A stretch of 64,000 nucleotides of DNA from DASVRZ01 sp038230215 (GTDB lineage Bacteria > Verrucomicrobiota > Verrucomicrobiia > Chthoniobacterales > DASVRZ01), in the NCBI GenBank assembly GCA_038230215.1, contig JBBRNR010000005.1:248001-312000 (forward strand). The letters are read 5' to 3'. Under the pieces are notes generated by a model. That model ran no database searches. It was not told the origin of the DNA and saw only the letters and a program-made list of their open reading frames with translations. The first letter of the stretch is position 1. The number at the start of each line of letters is the position of its first letter. Shown here piece by piece: positions 60,544 through 64,000 of the stretch. A program made the position numbers and the translations under genes.

Positions 60544-61197
60544 TCAAGGCAGAATGGTGTCTGGCAGACGAAAATGTTCCCTAGCCTCGGCGTAAAGCGA
60601 CTCAAATGAGGCTTTGAGATCCAAAGCCATGCGTTCACGCTGCGCGCGTCGGGGTAGGTCGGGCACGAGGTGAATAGGATCTCCGTAGATCATCCAAAGG
60701 CGACCGCGCAGCATCGGCAGCCATGGTGGAAGGGTGCTGAGCTTGTCGGTGCCAAGAATGACGCAGGGTAGTATAGGGCAATTCGTCCGTTGGGAAATAA
60801 GGCAGACGCCCTGCTTGATAGGGCCGCCACGCAAAACGGACTCCGTGCCCTGCTTGACCTCGCCCTCGGGAAAAATGCCGACTACACCGCCGCTTTTTAC
60901 CCGCGAGATGGCTGTCTTGATCGCACTCGTCGCGACTCCGTGACGATTCACCGGGAAGGCGCCCACTGCCTTCATCAGTCTGGCGCTGAGCGGATTTCGA
61001 TAAAACTCTTTGCGCGCCATCCAGGAGATTTTACGTCCCATTTTCACGCTGAAACAGACCGGATCGAGATGGCTCACATGACTACAGGCCAGCACGCAGC
61101 CACTGGCGGTGAACGGCTGCTCCAGACGGAAGTGTTTGATGCGCATCGTCTGGCAAAAAACCACTTGGCTGAAAAATCGGAAAACCCAGTAAAACAT
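60544..61197 (-). CDS. PlsC-type 1-acyl-glycerol-phosphate acyltransferase
   Basis: A 217-residue acyltransferase. The HxxxxD catalytic motif is in ACSHVSHLDPVCFSVKMGR (His-Val-Ser-His-Leu-Asp, around residues 40-45). It has the family's AVGAFPVNRHGVATSAIKTA, GIFPEGEVKQGTES and ILPCVILGTDKL. It has an N-terminal membrane segment. In the operon it could use the ACP-bound acyl group as donor to make an acylated glycolipid or lipid. Its ATG overlaps the stop of the deacetylase gene (TAATG). Confidence 0.88.
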   Translation of the reverse strand: MFYWVFRFFSQVVFCQTMRIKHFRLEQPFTASGCVLACSHVSHLDPVCFSVKMGRKISWMARKEFYRNPLSARLMKAVGAFPVNRHGVATSAIKTAISRVKSGGVVGIFPEGEVKQGTESVLRGGPIKQGVCLISQRTNCPILPCVILGTDKLSTLPPWLPMLRGRLWMIYGDPIHLVPDLPRRAQRERMALDLKASFESLYAEAREHFRLPDTILP

Positions 61198-61970
61198 TAG
61201 CCTTGAATCAATTGTGCGTCGGTTGGAATCACGAAAGAGAAACCCCGGCGTTGCAGTGCATCCACCACGCCGAGGATCGCGTCAACATTCACCGAGCCGC
61301 GCTCGTGCATCAAGATAATATCTCCGGGTTGCGCCGCTTTGACGATTCTATGAATGACGGAAGTCGTTCGACAGATCAAGCCATCGTGAGCCCTCAGAGT
61401 CCATGCGATCAGGCGTAGGTTGCTGGAGCGCAGAGCTCGTTCGAGAAATAAATTCTTAATCCCAAAGGGCGAACGAAACCAGTGTTTTTCGGCTGAATCA
61501 GACCTGTGCAAAAGTGCATCGCATTCCCCGATTTCAAGGGAGAGCGTCTTTGGAAAAAGGCAAAAGAAACTCGCCAGCGGATGCGTCATCGTGTGGTTCG
61601 CCAGAGAGTGTCCGACCGCAGTCAAATACTGCCCAATTTCAGGCTGTGTCGCCAGTCGCCGACCAATCACAAAGAAAGTGGCCGACGCTCCACGCCGCGC
61701 CAATTCTGATGCAAGGCGGCTCGTTTTTTCGCAGATCGGCCCGTCGTCGATTGTTAGCCAGAGCTGCTTTCCGTCGGCTTGAAAGCGCGTCACCACGGGC
61801 GCGAGCCAGCTGCAGCCCGGCGCCACAAACGCATAAAACATTAGCCCATGCGCCACACATTCCGCCACCAGCCCGAGGAACGACGCGCCGAAAATCGCCA
61901 GTCCGATGGGAAAACCCAGGTTCGTCGCTAGCAGCAACCAGCGTTTCCAAGGGAGATTAGAAAAGGCCAC
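61197..61970 (-). CDS. Polysaccharide deacetylase-family protein (NodB domain)
   Basis: A 257-residue protein. Two hydrophobic N-terminal segments (about 8-55) are followed by a NodB deacetylase domain: LTIDDGPICEKTSRLASELA (metal-binding Asp-Asp), FFVIGRRLATQPEIGQYLTA, HSLANHTMTHPLASF (His ligands) and ILMHERGS. It is the first gene of the minus-strand operon, and together with PlsC and the condensation-like enzyme it suggests N-deacetylation of an amino sugar or amide before acylation. The substrate is not known. Confidence 0.88.
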   Translation of the reverse strand: MAFSNLPWKRWLLLATNLGFPIGLAIFGASFLGLVAECVAHGLMFYAFVAPGCSWLAPVVTRFQADGKQLWLTIDDGPICEKTSRLASELARRGASATFFVIGRRLATQPEIGQYLTAVGHSLANHTMTHPLASFFCLFPKTLSLEIGECDALLHRSDSAEKHWFRSPFGIKNLFLERALRSSNLRLIAWTLRAHDGLICRTTSVIHRIVKAAQPGDIILMHERGSVNVDAILGVVDALQRRGFSFVIPTDAQLIQG

Positions 61971-62051
61971 GCGTCTCTTTATCTGCCGCCCCGCTGGAAA
62001 TAAAGCGTGAAACTTTTCGCCACTTTGACAGATACTCCGGCTTCCCGCGTC

Positions 62052-62792
62052 ATGCCCCAGAGACTTCTTCTCATCGACATTAGCAACTCCTTCACCAAGC
62101 TCGCGCTGGCAGATGAAACCCGGCTTTTACAGAGGAAAAAGATCGCCACCAACGGACTCACAGTCGAATCACTCGCAAAATTCGTCGGTCGCTGGAAATT
62201 CTCCCGCGTCGTTCTTTGCTCGGTCGTTCCGGCGAAAAACAGCATCGTCGCGACGGCTTTTTCCCAGCCCATTCTCCAGCTCTCGCACAAGATCCAGCTC
62301 GGCATCGGCATTGATTATCCGCGACCCGCCAGCATCGGGGCAGACCGGCTCGCCAACGCCGCCGCCGCCGCCCATCTTTATGGAGCTCCCGCAGTCGTAG
62401 TGGACTTCGGCACCGCCGTCACCTTCGACATCATTTCGCGGGAAAAAAAATATCTCGGCGGCGTCATAGCGCCTGGCCTCGAAGTGATGACCGATTACCT
62501 TTACGACCGCACGGCGCTCCTGCCGCGCATTGATTTGCTCGAACCTGTATCCGCCATCGGACGCACCACGCGCGACGCCATGCTGGCCGGGGCGATCTAC
62601 GGTTATCGCGGATTGGTGAAGGAAATCCTCGCCCAAATTCGCATGGAACTCGGCTCTAAAAAAATCCACGTCATCGCCACCGGCGGCTATGCAACACTCA
62701 TCGCCGCCCGACTTCCCAACTTGAAAATCGTCAACCCCGACCTCACTCTCGAAGGGCTTCGCATCATCGCCCTGCGCAACCCACATTTGTAA
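62052..62792 (+). CDS. coaX: Type III pantothenate kinase CoaX
   Basis: A 246-residue enzyme: phosphate motif LLIDISNSFTKLALADE (Asp near residue 7), IDYPRPASIGADRLANAAA, VVVDFGTAVTFDIISREKKY and GGVIAPGLEV are in family order. It phosphorylates pantothenate in CoA synthesis, independently of CoA feedback. The ATG at 62052 was chosen since homology starts at MPQRLLLID; a frame from 62007 adds 15 unconserved residues. It is divergent from the deacetylase operon and lies 6 bases before the ROK gene. It fits the stand-alone CoaB-like gene at 34 kb. Confidence 0.93.
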   Translation: MPQRLLLIDISNSFTKLALADETRLLQRKKIATNGLTVESLAKFVGRWKFSRVVLCSVVPAKNSIVATAFSQPILQLSHKIQLGIGIDYPRPASIGADRLANAAAAAHLYGAPAVVVDFGTAVTFDIISREKKYLGGVIAPGLEVMTDYLYDRTALLPRIDLLEPVSAIGRTTRDAMLAGAIYGYRGLVKEILAQIRMELGSKKIHVIATGGYATLIAARLPNLKIVNPDLTLEGLRIIALRNPHL

Positions 62793-62798
62793 CCCAGT

Positions 62799-63710
62799 AT
62801 GATCTCACTCGGCATCGACTTTGGCGGCACTAGTATAAAATTCGGCATTACTGACGCCGGCCGCATAGTTGAGCATGGCACTCCCATCGAAACCCAGAAT
62901 TTCTCCGGCCCTACGGCGATCACGTCGGCAATTATCGAGAGCATCTCCGCCATTCGCCGAAGCCACTCTGAGATCGGCGCCATCGGAATGGGACTCCCCG
63001 GAATCGTGGACAGCGTCAACGGCATCGTCCACGAGCTATCCAACGTCCCCGGCTGGACGGAAGTGCCGCTACGCCAGATCGTTGCCGACGCCACGGGACT
63101 GCCTACGATCATCGAAAACGACGCCAACGCCATGGCTTACGGTGAATGGAAATACGGAGCGGCCCGTGGCAAATCGCACGTTATTTGCATCACCCTCGGC
63201 ACCGGAGTCGGCGGCGGGCTGATTCTCAATGGCGAGCTCTATCGCGGGGCGAATCTGGGTGCGGGCGAAATCGGCCACATGCATTACGATCCAAAAGGCC
63301 CCGCTGCCATTTACGGTAATACCGGAGCGATCGAAAAAATCGTTGGCAACCGCGAGATCATCGCCCGCATGCAGGCGATTTACGGCGTCGGGTACCCCGA
63401 TGCCTCACCAGCTAGATTGGCGGAACTCGCTCACGCGGGCGACGCGCAAGCCCGGACGCTCTGGAACGAAATCGGCATCGAAATCGGCATCGTCCTAAGC
63501 GATGTCGTCTGGTTGCTCAATCCAGACGCGGTCGTCATCGGCGGCGGCGTGGCAAAAGCAGGGGAACTCGTTTTTGACCCGATCCGCCGGACGATTGCAG
63601 GTCGCACCGGGTCGGTCTTTCACGAGCGACTCGCCATCGTCCCAGCGGCTCTGGGAAACGACGCGGGTATCATCGGCTGCGCCGCGTTGGCAGCGGATGC
63701 GCTGGCTTGA
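62799..63710 (+). CDS. ROK-family sugar kinase
   Basis: A 303-residue actin-like kinase: phosphate-1 motif SLGIDFGGTSIKFGIT, GMGLPGIVDSVNG, the catalytic-Asp region ENDANAMAYGEWKYG, and adenosine-site ITLGTGVGGGLI. The zinc-finger Cys cluster of most ROK kinases is missing; the equivalent stretch reads KGPAAIYGNTGAIEKIVG. The substrate is probably glucose or another hexose. It lies 6 bases after coaX and could be co-transcribed with it. Confidence 0.88.
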   Translation: MISLGIDFGGTSIKFGITDAGRIVEHGTPIETQNFSGPTAITSAIIESISAIRRSHSEIGAIGMGLPGIVDSVNGIVHELSNVPGWTEVPLRQIVADATGLPTIIENDANAMAYGEWKYGAARGKSHVICITLGTGVGGGLILNGELYRGANLGAGEIGHMHYDPKGPAAIYGNTGAIEKIVGNREIIARMQAIYGVGYPDASPARLAELAHAGDAQARTLWNEIGIEIGIVLSDVVWLLNPDAVVIGGGVAKAGELVFDPIRRTIAGRTGSVFHERLAIVPAALGNDAGIIGCAALAADALA

Positions 63711-63819
63711 GGTTAGCAAAGTCTTTTCCTTGGCGGACCAGATGATCTCTCAAGCTTTAATTCAGCGGCCCAATGTGGGCAGATACGAATTAGAAACAAT
63801 TCTGGCCGTAAATTTATAC

Positions 63820-63848
63820 TTGACCTCGTTGCCGTAACGGCAAAACTT
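63820..63848 (+). promoter_or_regulatory. Candidate promoter with a palindromic operator in its spacer
   Basis: TTGACC (63820-63825) and AAACTT (63843-63848) are 17 bases apart. The perfect inverted repeat TTGCCGT-A-ACGGCAA (63829-63843) fills the spacer and would position a dimeric regulator between the two boxes. It lies about 75 bases upstream of the signal-peptide gene at 63922. The -10 match is poor, so the exact start is uncertain. Confidence 0.45.
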
Positions 63849-63921
63849 ACGCCACTCTCACATTGGATCCCTTTGCGGGAGTAACTTAACCAACTAAACA
63901 ATAGGAAAACTAGGAGAAACT

Positions 63922-64000
63922 ATGAAATTCATCAATGTATCGAAAGTGATCGCTTTAGCCAGTGTTAGCGCACTCGGCTTTTCCGCGTCGGCCTTTGCCG
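63922..64000 (+). CDS. N-terminus of a secreted protein (truncated by window end)
   Basis: Only the first 26 codons are present. They form a clear Sec signal peptide, MKFINVSKVIALASVSALGF then SASAFA, with a likely cleavage after AFA. A good ribosome site AGGAG lies 6 bases upstream of the ATG. The mature protein is outside the window and cannot be named. Its leader region from 63711 contains the palindrome-overlapping promoter and no other gene. Confidence 0.8.
   Translation, partial: MKFINVSKVIALASVSALGFSASAFA

Overview
The window (about 54% GC by eye) looks like a chromosome segment of a Verrucomicrobiota bacterium, probably of the Spartobacteria/Chthoniobacterales type. This rests on the gene repertoire: a stand-alone AURKAIP1/COX24-type mini-protein, DUF6580, GYF-Yip1, DUF2752, a cluster of hopanoid-tailoring genes and many TPR proteins. 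It is an inference, because there is no rRNA or marker phylogeny here. Most genes are ordinary chromosomal genes, often joined by 4-base ATGA or TAATG overlaps, and there is no phage, IS element or CRISPR array.

Layout. 0-7 kb: the end of a type II secretion/type IV pilus inner-membrane protein, mnmG with two identical parS-like palindromes in and upstream of it, a DUF6580 membrane protein, and a pyruvate dehydrogenase operon (E1 alpha, E1 beta, E2). 7-12 kb: a surface-glycan operon (fucosyltransferase-GT2 fusion, NAD epimerase, RfbC-type epimerase, DUF4910 peptidase-like enzyme). 12-19.3 kb: RluA-type pseudouridine synthase, an ABC ATPase coupled to a cyclic-nucleotide-binding protein, folD, a DUF192 lipoprotein whose signal region carries an in-frame hairpin repeat, a repeat-rich gap, polX and hisG. 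19.3-31.4 kb: TPR proteins, glycogen synthase, the hopanoid genes hpnA/hpnI/hpnK, membrane proteins, a metallo-beta-lactamase-fold hydrolase and an HNH endonuclease. 31.4-35 kb: guanine deaminase and a cofactor operon (nadC-birA-coaB-like). 35-46 kb: DUF4198, DUF2071, an ABC-F protein, a tandem-repeat mini-gene, DUF4139, a broken hydroquinone-reductase remnant, hemB, and a minus-strand run of envelope and cofactor genes. 46-54 kb: an RND efflux pair, tRNA-Phe, an ExbB/ExbD/TonB-like energy-transduction operon, a HAD phosphatase and fabG. 54.4-62 kb: a very compact eight-gene minus-strand operon (deacetylase, acyltransferase, acyl carrier protein, condensation-like acyltransferase, two FAD enzymes, acyl-AMP ligase, methyltransferase) that reads as an uncharacterised acyl-metabolite pathway. 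62-64 kb: coaX, a ROK kinase, and the start of a secreted protein behind a promoter that overlaps a palindrome.

The most unusual structures are two degenerate tandem arrays with an exact 21-bp period. One (38.55-38.76 kb) forms a complete 72-residue reading frame of ten heptapeptides. The other (16.21-16.35 kb) has the same period and, read on the minus strand, a related Lys-x-hydrophobic heptad. I do not recognise this family. The hydrophobic and alanine positions vary at the third base, which hints at translation, while the 21-bp phase (two helical turns) also allows a DNA-structural role.
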